NCBI RefSeq assembly: GCF_051200825.1
Contig: NZ_CP195158.1
Coordinates: 2,666,001 to 2,730,000, forward strand
Direction: 5' to 3'
Length of the DNA stretch: 64,000 nucleotides
Source of the DNA: Formosa sp030427735
GTDB taxonomy: Bacteria > Bacteroidota > Bacteroidia > Flavobacteriales > Flavobacteriaceae
In this document: positions 17,590 to 24,960 of the stretch, piece after piece
How the letters are laid out: each line of letters opens with the position of its first letter
Numbering within the stretch: the first letter of the stretch is position 1
The notes under the pieces: generated by a model
Databases searched by the model: none
The model's input: the letters and a program-made list of their open reading frames with translations, nothing else
Told to the model about the DNA's origin: nothing
Position numbers and translations under genes: made by a program

Positions 17590-18990
17590 TTATACATGTA
17601 ATGCTCTGTTATCTGTTGCTGCAAGTGCAGCTTCTTTAATTGCTTCTGTAAAAGTTGGATGCGCATGAGACATTCTAGAAATATCTTCGGCACTTGCTCT
17701 ATACTCCATAGCCACAACAGCCTCTGCAATCATATCTGCAGCACGTGCTCCTACCATATGTACACCTAAAATCTCATCGGTTTCTTTATCTGCCAATACC
17801 TTTACAAAACCGTCTAAATCCATACTTGCTCTACTTCTTCCTAAAGCGCGCATAGGAAATTGACCTGATTTATACGCAATACCAGCCTCTTTTAATTGCT
17901 CCTCAGACTGCCCTACTGCAGCAACTTCTGGCCAAGTATACACAACTCCTGGAATTAAATTATAGTCGATATGTGGTTTTTGTCCAGCTAAAGTTTCAGC
18001 AACAAATACGCCTTCTTCTTCGGCTTTGTGTGCTAACATAGCCCCTTTTACAACATCGCCAATAGCATATATGTTTGAAGCACTAGTTTGTAAATGGTCG
18101 TTAACCTCAATTTGTCCGCGTTCATTAACTTTTACTCCTGCTGCTTCGGCATTTAAACCGTCTGTATATGGACGACGACCAACAGATACCAAACAATAAT
18201 CGCCTTTAAACTCTACTTCTTCTCCTTTTTTATTATCTGCTTTAACAATAACCTCATCGCCTACGCGCTCTACAGATTTTACTTTATGAGAGGTATTAAT
18301 GCTAAATTTTTGCTTTTTCAAGACCTTATTAAGTTCTTTAGACAAACCACCATCCATAGTTGGAATAATGCGATCCATAAATTCAACCACAGACACTTCA
18401 GCACCAAGACGTTTGTATACTTGGCCTAATTCTAAACCAATAACACCACCACCAATTACAATTAAATGCTTAGGAACTTCAGTTAACTTTAAAGCTTCTG
18501 TAGAGGTAATAACACGCTCTTTATCTATGTTAATAAACGGCAAATTAGAGGGCTTACTTCCTGTTGCTATAATGGTGTGTTTTGCCTCTATTTCGGTAGT
18601 TTCTTCTCCTGTAATAGTAATATGCGTTGCATCTTTAAAGGCTCCTAAACCTTGGTACACATCGATATTATTTTTTTTCATTAAAAAATCGATACCTCCA
18701 GTGGTTTGATCGACTACAGATTGCTTTCTAGCAATCATTTTTTCTAAATTCACTTTTACTTCACCAGGAATTTCAATTCCATGATCTTCGAAATGCTTAA
18801 CAGCATCTTCGTAATGATGCGATGAGTCTAACAAGGCTTTACTAGGAATACAACCTACATTTAAACAAGTTCCACCTAGTGTTGAATATTTTTCTATAAT
18901 TGCAGTTTTCATACCTAGTTGTGCACAACGAATTGCTGCTACATATCCTCCAGGTCCTGAACCGATAACGGCTACATCGTATGAATTCAT
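17590..18990 (-). CDS. lpdA: Dihydrolipoyl dehydrogenase (E3)
   Basis: A FAD-dependent E3 subunit that re-oxidises lipoyl groups of 2-oxoacid dehydrogenase complexes using NAD+. From the ATG at 18990 it is 466 aa, normal for the family. It shows the FAD-binding GSGPGGYVAAIRCAQLG, redox disulfide GGTCLNVGCIPSK, NAD-binding VIGGGVIGLELG, second FAD motif YAIGDV, and the C-terminal catalytic HAHPTFTEA. An in-frame GTG at 19026 could extend it by 12 residues, but a TACTTTTG promoter element overlaps that codon, so the ATG is preferred. No E1 or E2 genes are adjacent. Confidence 0.96.
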   Translation of the reverse strand: MNSYDVAVIGSGPGGYVAAIRCAQLGMKTAIIEKYSTLGGTCLNVGCIPSKALLDSSHHYEDAVKHFEDHGIEIPGEVKVNLEKMIARKQSVVDQTTGGIDFLMKKNNIDVYQGLGAFKDATHITITGEETTEIEAKHTIIATGSKPSNLPFINIDKERVITSTEALKLTEVPKHLIVIGGGVIGLELGQVYKRLGAEVSVVEFMDRIIPTMDGGLSKELNKVLKKQKFSINTSHKVKSVERVGDEVIVKADNKKGEEVEFKGDYCLVSVGRRPYTDGLNAEAAGVKVNERGQIEVNDHLQTSASNIYAIGDVVKGAMLAHKAEEEGVFVAETLAGQKPHIDYNLIPGVVYTWPEVAAVGQSEEQLKEAGIAYKSGQFPMRALGRSRASMDLDGFVKVLADKETDEILGVHMVGARAADMIAEAVVAMEYRASAEDISRMSHAHPTFTEAIKEAALAATDNRALHV

Positions 18991-19025
18991 AAGACTATTT
19001 TTGATTCTTTTTTTAAAATGGTTCA

Positions 19026-19033
19026 CAAAAGTA
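19026..19033 (-). promoter_or_regulatory. -7 element of lpdA
   Basis: TACTTTTG on the minus strand matches TAnnTTTG. A start about 7 nt downstream would put the transcript 5' end after the alternative GTG codon, which supports translation from the ATG at 18990. Confidence 0.55.
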
Positions 19034-19114
19034 CAAATTTACACGGGTTTACTTCATCAACATTGATGATTTTTTAGGACTTTTTTTAAGAATCTGTTAA
19101 AAACAAATCTGCTC

Positions 19115-19573
19115 CTAAACAGGTATAACGGTACTGTGTTTCACCTCGTTAATTACAAACATACTATGGGTGCTGCCTATATGACTGATGTTTGTTAATT
19201 TATTGACCATAAATTCTCGAAATGCGCGCATATCTTTCACCAATACCTTTAATAAATAATCGTAATCGCCACTAATATGGTAACACTCCATAACTTCGTT
19301 AAGTTTTGCCACTTCACGCTCAAACTTCACCACGAATTCCTGGCTGTGCTTTTCTAGTTTAATATGGCAATACGCTACAAACTCCTTCTGAATTTTATCT
19401 TTATTTACCAAAGCCACATAATGCGAAAGTACCCCCTGATTTTCTAATTTTTTTATACGTTCATAAACCGCCGTAACAGATAAATTTAACTGCCTAGCTA
19501 AAGCTTTATTTGTCTGTTTACTATTAGTTTGCAATAATTGGATAAGTTGTTTATCGATAGCATCAAAAACCAT
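19115..19573 (-). CDS. Lrp/AsnC-family transcriptional regulator
   Basis: A 152-aa regulator with an N-terminal helix-turn-helix (about 5-55: DKQLIQLLQTNSKQTNKALARQL, SVTAVYERIKKLE) and a C-terminal RAM/AsnC ligand-binding domain (about 70-140: HISGDYDYLLKVLVKDM). Such proteins sense amino acids and act locally or globally. It is divergent from a Cys/Met-metabolism PLP enzyme across 157 bp that contain several TAGATT/AATCTA half-sites, so it probably controls that gene and itself in response to a sulfur or related amino acid (inference). Confidence 0.93.
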   Translation of the reverse strand: MVFDAIDKQLIQLLQTNSKQTNKALARQLNLSVTAVYERIKKLENQGVLSHYVALVNKDKIQKEFVAYCHIKLEKHSQEFVVKFEREVAKLNEVMECYHISGDYDYLLKVLVKDMRAFREFMVNKLTNISHIGSTHSMFVINEVKHSTVIPV

Positions 19574-19624
19574 AACTGAATATTTTTCTAAACTTTAGAT
19601 GAGTTTGTAAAGTTTAACAAAAAT

Positions 19625-19693
19625 AAATCTATACACAAATAATTTAATAGATTAGAAATCTAATTATATAAACTTAGATTGATTATTAATCTA
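19625..19693. promoter_or_regulatory. Candidate Lrp-type operator region
   Basis: Half-sites AATCTA/TAGATT occur at 19627-19631 (AATCT), 19648-19653, 19657-19662, 19675-19680 and 19688-19693. The second and third form a palindrome TAGATT-AGA-AATCTA. The fourth and fifth form TAGATT-N7-AATCTA. The cluster lies between the divergent regulator and PLP-enzyme genes. Confidence 0.55.
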
Positions 19694-19730
19694 TTAATAA
19701 TCATTTTTGAATAAATAAATTTTCACAACT

Positions 19731-20930
19731 ATGTCTTTTAAACCCGCTAATAACATTCAAGATTTACAATATTTTGGTGAATTTGGAGGTGTAAATCCTT
19801 CCATTTCAGATTCATCTACATACACCTTTTTATCGGCAAAAACCATGTTCGACACCTTTGAAGGCAATGCCGATGGCTGCTATTTATATTCACGGCACTC
19901 CTCGCCTTCTAACCTATATCTAGGCGAAGCTTTAGCTGCCATGGAAGGCACAGAAACGGCCAACGTAACCGCTTCGGGCATGGGAGCGATAACTCCTGTA
20001 TTATTACAACTTTGTGGTGCTGGCGATCATATTGTATCTAGCAGAACGATTTATGGAGGCACCTATGCTTTTCTTAAAAATTTCACCCCTCGGTTTAACA
20101 TTGCCACAAGTTTTGTAGACATTACCAAATTAGAAGCTGTTGAAGCTGCTATTACCGAGCATACTAAAATTATTTTTTGTGAAACTGTTAGTAATCCGCT
20201 TTTAGAAATTGCTGACATAAACAATCTGTCTAAACTAGCCAAAAAACACAACATTCAATTGGTTGTAGACAATACGTTTTCGCCATTAAGTGTATCGCCA
20301 GCTAAGTTGGGAGCAGATATTGTTATCCACAGTTTAACCAAATTTATCAATGGAAGTAGCGATACCGTTGGCGGTGTGGTTTGCGGTTCGCAAGCATTAA
20401 TAGACCAACTGCGTAATGTTAACGATGGGGCTGCCATGCTATTAGGCGCGACTATGGATAGCTTTAGATCGGCTTCTATACTAAAAAACTTACGCACTTT
20501 ACACATTCGGATGCAACAGCACAGCAAAAACGCCCTTTTCTTAGCGCAAAAGTTTGAAGCTGATGGATTAAAAACCGTGTATCCTGGATTGCCTTCACAT
20601 CCTTCCCATCAATTATTTAAATCGATGATGAATACTCAATATGGTTTTGGCGGCATGCTTACAATAGATGTAGGTGCTTTAAACAAAGCCAACATGCTTA
20701 TGGAACTCATGCAACATAAAAATCTAGGCTACTTAGCGGTTAGCTTAGGGTTTTACAAAACCTTATTTAGCGCACCAGGAAGTTCTACATCTTCGGAAAT
20801 TCCAGAAGATGAACAAAAAGAAATGGGGTTATCAGACGGACTCATTAGATTTTCGATTGGGTTAGATGCTGATATAGAACGCACCTATAATATGATGCGG
20901 GAATGTATGGTTAGCCTCAATATTCTATAA
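19731..20930 (+). CDS. Cys/Met-metabolism PLP-dependent enzyme (trans-sulfuration family)
   Basis: A 399-aa fold-type I PLP enzyme related to methionine gamma-lyase and cystathionine gamma-lyase/synthase. It shows ASGMGAIT (PLP phosphate region), VVDNTF (Asp180 contacting the pyridine N) and the Schiff-base lysine in HSLTKF (Lys204). The loop that in methionine gamma-lyase carries the substrate-shaping Cys (LYGC) reads IYGG here, so the exact reaction is uncertain. Divergence from an Lrp-type regulator supports amino acid degradation or homeostasis. It is full length and followed by a good terminator. Confidence 0.85.
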   Translation: MSFKPANNIQDLQYFGEFGGVNPSISDSSTYTFLSAKTMFDTFEGNADGCYLYSRHSSPSNLYLGEALAAMEGTETANVTASGMGAITPVLLQLCGAGDHIVSSRTIYGGTYAFLKNFTPRFNIATSFVDITKLEAVEAAITEHTKIIFCETVSNPLLEIADINNLSKLAKKHNIQLVVDNTFSPLSVSPAKLGADIVIHSLTKFINGSSDTVGGVVCGSQALIDQLRNVNDGAAMLLGATMDSFRSASILKNLRTLHIRMQQHSKNALFLAQKFEADGLKTVYPGLPSHPSHQLFKSMMNTQYGFGGMLTIDVGALNKANMLMELMQHKNLGYLAVSLGFYKTLFSAPGSSTSSEIPEDEQKEMGLSDGLIRFSIGLDADIERTYNMMRECMVSLNIL

Positions 20931-20944
20931 TTACAATTATCTTT

Positions 20945-20975
20945 AAAACGCCTTAGAACTACTAAGGCGTTTTTT
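20945..20975 (+). terminator. Rho-independent terminator
   Basis: The stem ACGCCTTAG / CTAAGGCGT with loop AACTA is followed by T6, 15 nt after the PLP-enzyme stop. Confidence 0.9.
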
Positions 20976-21060
20976 GTTTTAACCGATAAGACCTCTCATT
21001 TGCACAAAAGCATCTAAAATCGTAACATTACACATCAATTAAAACTCCTAAACAGACTTC

Positions 21061-22545
21061 ATGGAAAGCCAAGACATAAAACCACAATCGCCAAAAGACG
21101 AACCTATTGTAGAAAACAGAGAATTAAGCATTTGGGAAGCTTTAATACCCGTGTTCGCTCTGGTTATAATGCTATTCTACAATGTAAAATTTGCTTTTGG
21201 AGATGATGCTCTAAGCGGTAGCAATCAGTTTATCTTATTGCTTGGTGCAGCTGTGGCAGCCATAGTTGGTTTTTTTAACAAGGTGTCTTACGATCAAATG
21301 TTAGAAGAAGTAGCCGTAAATATTAAATCTACTTCTGGCGCCTTATTAATACTCCTTTTTGTGGGATCTCTAGCTGGTACGTGGCTCATTAGCGGCATTA
21401 TTCCTTCCATGATATATTATGGTTTACAAATTTTAAATCCGACTATTTTTCTGCCTGCCTGTGTGGTTATTTGCGCCATAATTTCTATTGCAACAGGCAG
21501 TAGCTGGACAACTTCGGCAACTGTTGGTATTGCCCTTGTTGGTATTGGTAACGCGTTGGGCATTAATCCAGGTATGACGGCTGGAGCAGTGATTTCAGGA
21601 GCCTATTTTGGAGATAAAATGTCGCCATTAAGCGACACCACAAACCTAGCTCCCGCTATGGCCGGAGGCGAGTTATTCTCGCATATCAAATACATGACCT
21701 ACACCACCGTACCGACTTTAATAGTTACGCTGGTGCTTTTCATAATCATTAGTCTTTCTTTAGATATTCATGGTACTACAGACACATCTGCTATGCTACA
21801 AGCTATAGATAGCGCATTCAACATTTCGCCTTGGTTATTTTTAGTACCGGTACTCGTAATTTTTATGATTGTTAAAAAAACGCCTCCGTTACCAGCTTTA
21901 TTAGTTGGAACGCTACTTGGGGGGATTTTCGCATTAATATTTCAGCCAGAAATTGTTAAACAAATTACTGGGGCTACAGAACTCAATTTTTTATCGGGTT
22001 ACAAAGGCATCATGACGGCAATGACAGTAGATACCTCTGTAGAAACCACAAGTGCAGAACTTAACGATTTGTTCTCGTCGGGCGGAATGGCTGGTATGCT
22101 GGGCACTATATGGCTTATAGTTTGCGCCATGGTTTTTGGAGGTATTATGGATGCAATTGGCGCACTATCCAGAATTAGTAAAGCTGTTCTTAATTTATTC
22201 GATTCGGTTTTTGGTTTATTTGCCAGTACCGTAATAAGCTGTATCGGACTAAATGCAATTGCTAGCGACCAATATTTAGCCATTGTTATTCCTGGTAGGA
22301 TGTACAAAAAGGCATTCGAAGACAAAAACCTAGCTCCAGAAAATTTAAGCCGTACACTCGAAGATTCTGGTACCGTAACATCGGTATTAGTGCCTTGGAA
22401 TACTTGTGGCGCTTACCAAAGCAGTGTGCTTGGGGTAGACACTTGGTCTTATGCTGGCTATGCATTCTTCAACTATTTAAGTCCGTTTACCACCTTATTA
22501 TTTGCAGCTTTCAGGATTAAAATCAAACAACTTACTGATAAATAG
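21061..22545 (+). CDS. NhaC-family Na+/H+ antiporter
   Basis: A 494-aa inner-membrane protein with about 11-12 transmembrane segments. NhaC-type features include ATGSSWTTSATVGIAL, AGAVISGAYFGDKMSPLSDTTNLAPA and a C-terminal SGTVTSVLVPWNTCGAY. Family members exchange Na+ (or coupled metabolites such as malate/lactate) for H+. The N-terminus (1-25) is hydrophilic. It stands alone between the PLP enzyme and the peroxiredoxin operon, and there is no obvious substrate clue. An antiporter is expected in a marine organism that must expel sodium. Confidence 0.93.
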   Translation: MESQDIKPQSPKDEPIVENRELSIWEALIPVFALVIMLFYNVKFAFGDDALSGSNQFILLLGAAVAAIVGFFNKVSYDQMLEEVAVNIKSTSGALLILLFVGSLAGTWLISGIIPSMIYYGLQILNPTIFLPACVVICAIISIATGSSWTTSATVGIALVGIGNALGINPGMTAGAVISGAYFGDKMSPLSDTTNLAPAMAGGELFSHIKYMTYTTVPTLIVTLVLFIIISLSLDIHGTTDTSAMLQAIDSAFNISPWLFLVPVLVIFMIVKKTPPLPALLVGTLLGGIFALIFQPEIVKQITGATELNFLSGYKGIMTAMTVDTSVETTSAELNDLFSSGGMAGMLGTIWLIVCAMVFGGIMDAIGALSRISKAVLNLFDSVFGLFASTVISCIGLNAIASDQYLAIVIPGRMYKKAFEDKNLAPENLSRTLEDSGTVTSVLVPWNTCGAYQSSVLGVDTWSYAGYAFFNYLSPFTTLLFAAFRIKIKQLTDK

Positions 22546-22640
22546 AACTAAACTATAATATTAATAATCTTCAATAATTAAAACTTATACTGCTATAAAA
22601 ATTTAAAATTTTATTCACATACAAAATCCACATAGAGCCC

Positions 22641-22648
22641 TATATTTG
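22641..22648 (+). promoter_or_regulatory. -7 element of peroxiredoxin operon
   Basis: TATATTTG matches TAnnTTTG and lies 37 nt before the peroxiredoxin ATG. No clear -33 box is seen. Confidence 0.6.
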
Positions 22649-22685
22649 CACTGTAAAATTTAATAATCATTAAAATAAAAATACT

Positions 22686-23324
22686 ATGGCATTTGTAGGA
22701 AAAAAATTCCCAGATTTAAACGTTGACGCAATGAACGAAATGGGCGATACTTTTAAAGTAAACGTTCTTGAGGAAGCTGTTAACAACAAGAAAAAAGTAG
22801 TTTTATTCTGGTATCCTAAAGACTTCACTTTTGTTTGTCCAACAGAATTACACGCTTTTGAAGCTGCTAAAGCCGAATTCGAAAAAAGAAACACTATTGT
22901 AATTGGTGCATCTTGCGACACTCCAGAAGTACACTTTGCTTGGTTAAACACTGCAAAAGACAACGGTGGTATAGAAGGTGTAACGTATCCTATTTTAGCA
23001 GATTCTAACAGAAATTTAGCATCTACTTTAGGAATTTTAGACATCAAAAACGAAACCTATAACGAAGAAACTGGTGTTGTAACTGTAGAGGGCGATAACG
23101 TAACTTACAGAGCAACTTACATTATAGACGAAGATGGTATTGTACAACACGAAAGTATTAACAACATGCCTTTAGGTAGAAATGTTGGAGAATACTTACG
23201 TTTAGTAGATGCTTTAACCCACGTACAGGAAAAAGGAGAAGTTTGTCCTGCAAACTGGGAAGAAGGTAAAGACGCTATGAACGCAAACAGAGATGGTGTT
23301 GCTAGTTATTTAGCATCTCACTAA
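22686..23324 (+). CDS. Typical 2-Cys peroxiredoxin (AhpC/TSA family)
   Basis: A 212-aa thiol peroxidase that reduces H2O2, organic peroxides or peroxynitrite in the cytoplasm. The peroxidatic Cys51 is in the canonical FTFVCPTEL, and the resolving Cys is at about 187 in EVCPANW. Length and both motifs are complete. It is followed by a small thioredoxin and a DUF6952-like gene; the thioredoxin is a plausible reductant. A 22-bp inverted repeat lies between it and the thioredoxin gene. A strong promoter element and a leader of about 37 nt precede it. Confidence 0.94.
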   Translation: MAFVGKKFPDLNVDAMNEMGDTFKVNVLEEAVNNKKKVVLFWYPKDFTFVCPTELHAFEAAKAEFEKRNTIVIGASCDTPEVHFAWLNTAKDNGGIEGVTYPILADSNRNLASTLGILDIKNETYNEETGVVTVEGDNVTYRATYIIDEDGIVQHESINNMPLGRNVGEYLRLVDALTHVQEKGEVCPANWEEGKDAMNANRDGVASYLASH

Positions 23325-23342
23325 AAACACATCACAAAAACC

Positions 23343-23370
23343 TACCATCCTTTTTCGTTAAAGGATGGTA
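23343..23370 (+). promoter_or_regulatory. Intercistronic hairpin without U-tract
   Basis: TACCATCCTTT (23343-23353) and AAAGGATGGTA (23360-23370) form a perfect 11-bp stem with a 6-nt loop, between the peroxiredoxin and thioredoxin genes. There is no T-run directly after it, so it looks more like an mRNA stabiliser or partial attenuator than a full terminator. Confidence 0.6.
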
Positions 23371-23388
23371 AACTAAAAACATTTTATT

Positions 23389-23703
23389 ATGTTACAAGAA
23401 TTAGAACAAGACAATTTACAGGACATCGTATCTAATAACGATACGGTTGTAGTACAATACTCGGCAACATGGTGTGGTAATTGCAGAATTATGAAACCAA
23501 AATTCAAAAAATTAGCCACCGAAAACGAAAATGTAACCTTTGTTATTGCAGATGCCGAAAAATTCGCGGCCTCTAGAAAATTAGCAAACGTAGACAACCT
23601 TCCTACATTTGCAACCTTTAAAAAAGGGGAATTCGTAAATCAGGTGCAAACCAACAAGTTTGACGTTTTAAAAGATTTAGTCGATGAAGTTACCAGTAAT
23701 TAA
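23389..23703 (+). CDS. Thioredoxin-family protein
   Basis: A 104-aa cytoplasmic single-domain thioredoxin fold. The redox motif is WCGNC (Cys29, Cys32) rather than the classical WCGPC, and the cis-proline is in DNLPTFATF. It is probably the electron donor for the peroxiredoxin just upstream, or a general disulfide reductase (inference from operon position). Its 3' end overlaps the start of the next gene by 20 nt, which implies translational coupling. No signal peptide. Confidence 0.9.
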   Translation: MLQELEQDNLQDIVSNNDTVVVQYSATWCGNCRIMKPKFKKLATENENVTFVIADAEKFAASRKLANVDNLPTFATFKKGEFVNQVQTNKFDVLKDLVDEVTSN

Positions 23704-23944
23704 ACACTTAACTCAGTTTATTGAAGAAAACGATGAAGATTTCGTTCACGAAACCATCGAAACTTTAGAAGCTTTAACTGAAGTACCATCTTTAAAAGAT
23801 GAAGAATTAGACGTTATTGGCGAACTAATCTCTAACATGTACGGTGCAATAGAAGTCAATACCATGATTAAAAATGGTACACCGCAAAAAGAAGCCTTAA
23901 ACAGTTTCATGAAACGTGTTTTAGGATCTATCGACAAAGGTTAA
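23684..23944 (+). CDS. Small acidic protein, DUF6952-like
   Basis: An 86-aa acidic, mostly helical protein (KLPVIKHLTQFIEENDEDF; SNMYGAIEVNTMIKNG; MKRVLGSIDKG) that I recognise as the DUF6952-type family found next to thioredoxin and peroxiredoxin genes in Flavobacteriaceae. No cysteine and no known catalytic motif are present. It starts inside the thioredoxin gene (20-nt overlap), so its production is tied to thioredoxin. It may be an accessory factor of the redox pair; function unknown. Confidence 0.82.
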   Translation: MKLPVIKHLTQFIEENDEDFVHETIETLEALTEVPSLKDEELDVIGELISNMYGAIEVNTMIKNGTPQKEALNSFMKRVLGSIDKG

Positions 23945-23960
23945 ACGGCTTTAAAAACAT

Positions 23961-24124
23961 AAAAAGAGGCTGACTGAAAAGTTTAACAGTGCGTCATTCT
24001 GTGCTTGACACAGAATCTCATCATATTGAAAATCGATAATTATGAGAATCTGAAATCGAAGATTCAACGAAGTTAAATAAATTCAGATTGACGACAGATC
24101 TACTTTCAAACAGCCTCTTTTTTT
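23961..24124. repeat. Nested-hairpin intergenic repeat, copy 2
   Basis: The second copy of the element at 15004-15144, again between convergent genes. The outer arms are AAAAAGAGGCTG (23961-23972) and CAGCCTCTTTTT (24111-24122). They pair perfectly but differ in sequence from copy 1. The 31-base core (23992-24022) is identical to copy 1, and the right side again holds GAGAATCTG and CAGATTGACG. It doubles as a bidirectional terminator. Confidence 0.85.
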
Positions 24125-24135
24125 ACACACTATTT

Positions 24136-24855
24136 TTAACCACCAGTAATAACCGCCTCGGGAATCGAGAAAAACTCAAAGTTATTTACAGATACTTCCC
24201 AAGTATCGCCTTCCTTTTCCGATGTTAAGTCTACGTCGGGATCTTCACAGAACACCTCATCGCCACGAAACATAATAATACGCTGCTCGCCACCAGGAGT
24301 AGACACGTGCACTTCGGCTGAATGCTTACCCGTTCGAACCACACCAAATTTACATTGTGCCGAATGTTTAGGGTCTGGCCCAACAGAACAAGGCACCATA
24401 CCTGTGGCATGGTAATTAGTTCCTGAAACTTTAACATCGTAAACCTTACTAGAAATTGCAAAATTTAAACTGTAATTTGCCTTTTCGTTTCGCCTTGCCG
24501 CACTTCGCATTAAATATACACGCACTCTATACGTATCGGTTTTTGGCAAAATACCCGTCCAGCTATTACCATTTACCGAGCCTACAAAAATAGCTTCTTC
24601 GGAATCTGAAGGTAATACGTTAAAGTAGTTTGCTGTATTATCTGTTATTAAATGTACTGTCATTTCCTGTCCTGCTTTTGCTCCTAAAGTGTAATCTATA
24701 GTTTGATAGCCTTTAAGAACATCTGAAACTTCGGCAGAAGATGTGCCTGACTTAAAATGAACTGGTTTCGTTTCTATTTCGGTTTGCCCAAAACTAACTA
24801 AGCTTAGACCAAACCACATTAAAAACAGAATGCTTTGCATGGGTTTTGTTTTCAT
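24136..24855 (-). CDS. Exported PliG-like protein (lysozyme-inhibitor-like domain)
   Basis: A 239-aa protein with a signal peptide (SILFLMWFGLSLVSFGQ). Residues about 30-135 resemble PliG, the periplasmic inhibitor of g-type lysozyme: FKSGTSSAEVSDVLKGYQ, then YTLGAKAGQEMTVHL, and the hallmark TYRVRVYLMRSAARRNEKA. Similar proteins are often misnamed DNA breaking-rejoining proteins. The C-terminal 100 residues form a second domain with paired cysteines (PCSVG, QCKFG) that PliG lacks. If the match holds, it would protect peptidoglycan from host or predator lysozyme; this is inferred from pattern similarity. Confidence 0.65.
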   Translation of the reverse strand: MKTKPMQSILFLMWFGLSLVSFGQTEIETKPVHFKSGTSSAEVSDVLKGYQTIDYTLGAKAGQEMTVHLITDNTANYFNVLPSDSEEAIFVGSVNGNSWTGILPKTDTYRVRVYLMRSAARRNEKANYSLNFAISSKVYDVKVSGTNYHATGMVPCSVGPDPKHSAQCKFGVVRTGKHSAEVHVSTPGGEQRIIMFRGDEVFCEDPDVDLTSEKEGDTWEVSVNNFEFFSIPEAVITGG

Positions 24856-24900
24856 AAGTATTGATTTATAAACTATTTAAAGTTAGCAAAACAAAACCAT

Positions 24901-24939
24901 AAAAAACAAAAAAAGAGCAACCCTATAGGATTGCTCTTA
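24901..24939 (-). terminator. Terminator of dnaK
   Basis: The stem AAGAGCAA / TTGCTCTT (with extra CCCT/AGG pairing) has an A-rich left flank, which is a U-tract on the minus strand. It lies about 22 nt past the dnaK stop. Confidence 0.8.
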
Positions 24940-24960
24940 GATATATATTGAAAACTATAA

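Noticed and set aside
18299..18709. 136-aa open frame on the + strand within lpdA
   Set aside because: Opposite to highly conserved lpdA sequence; composition is typical of a shadow frame.
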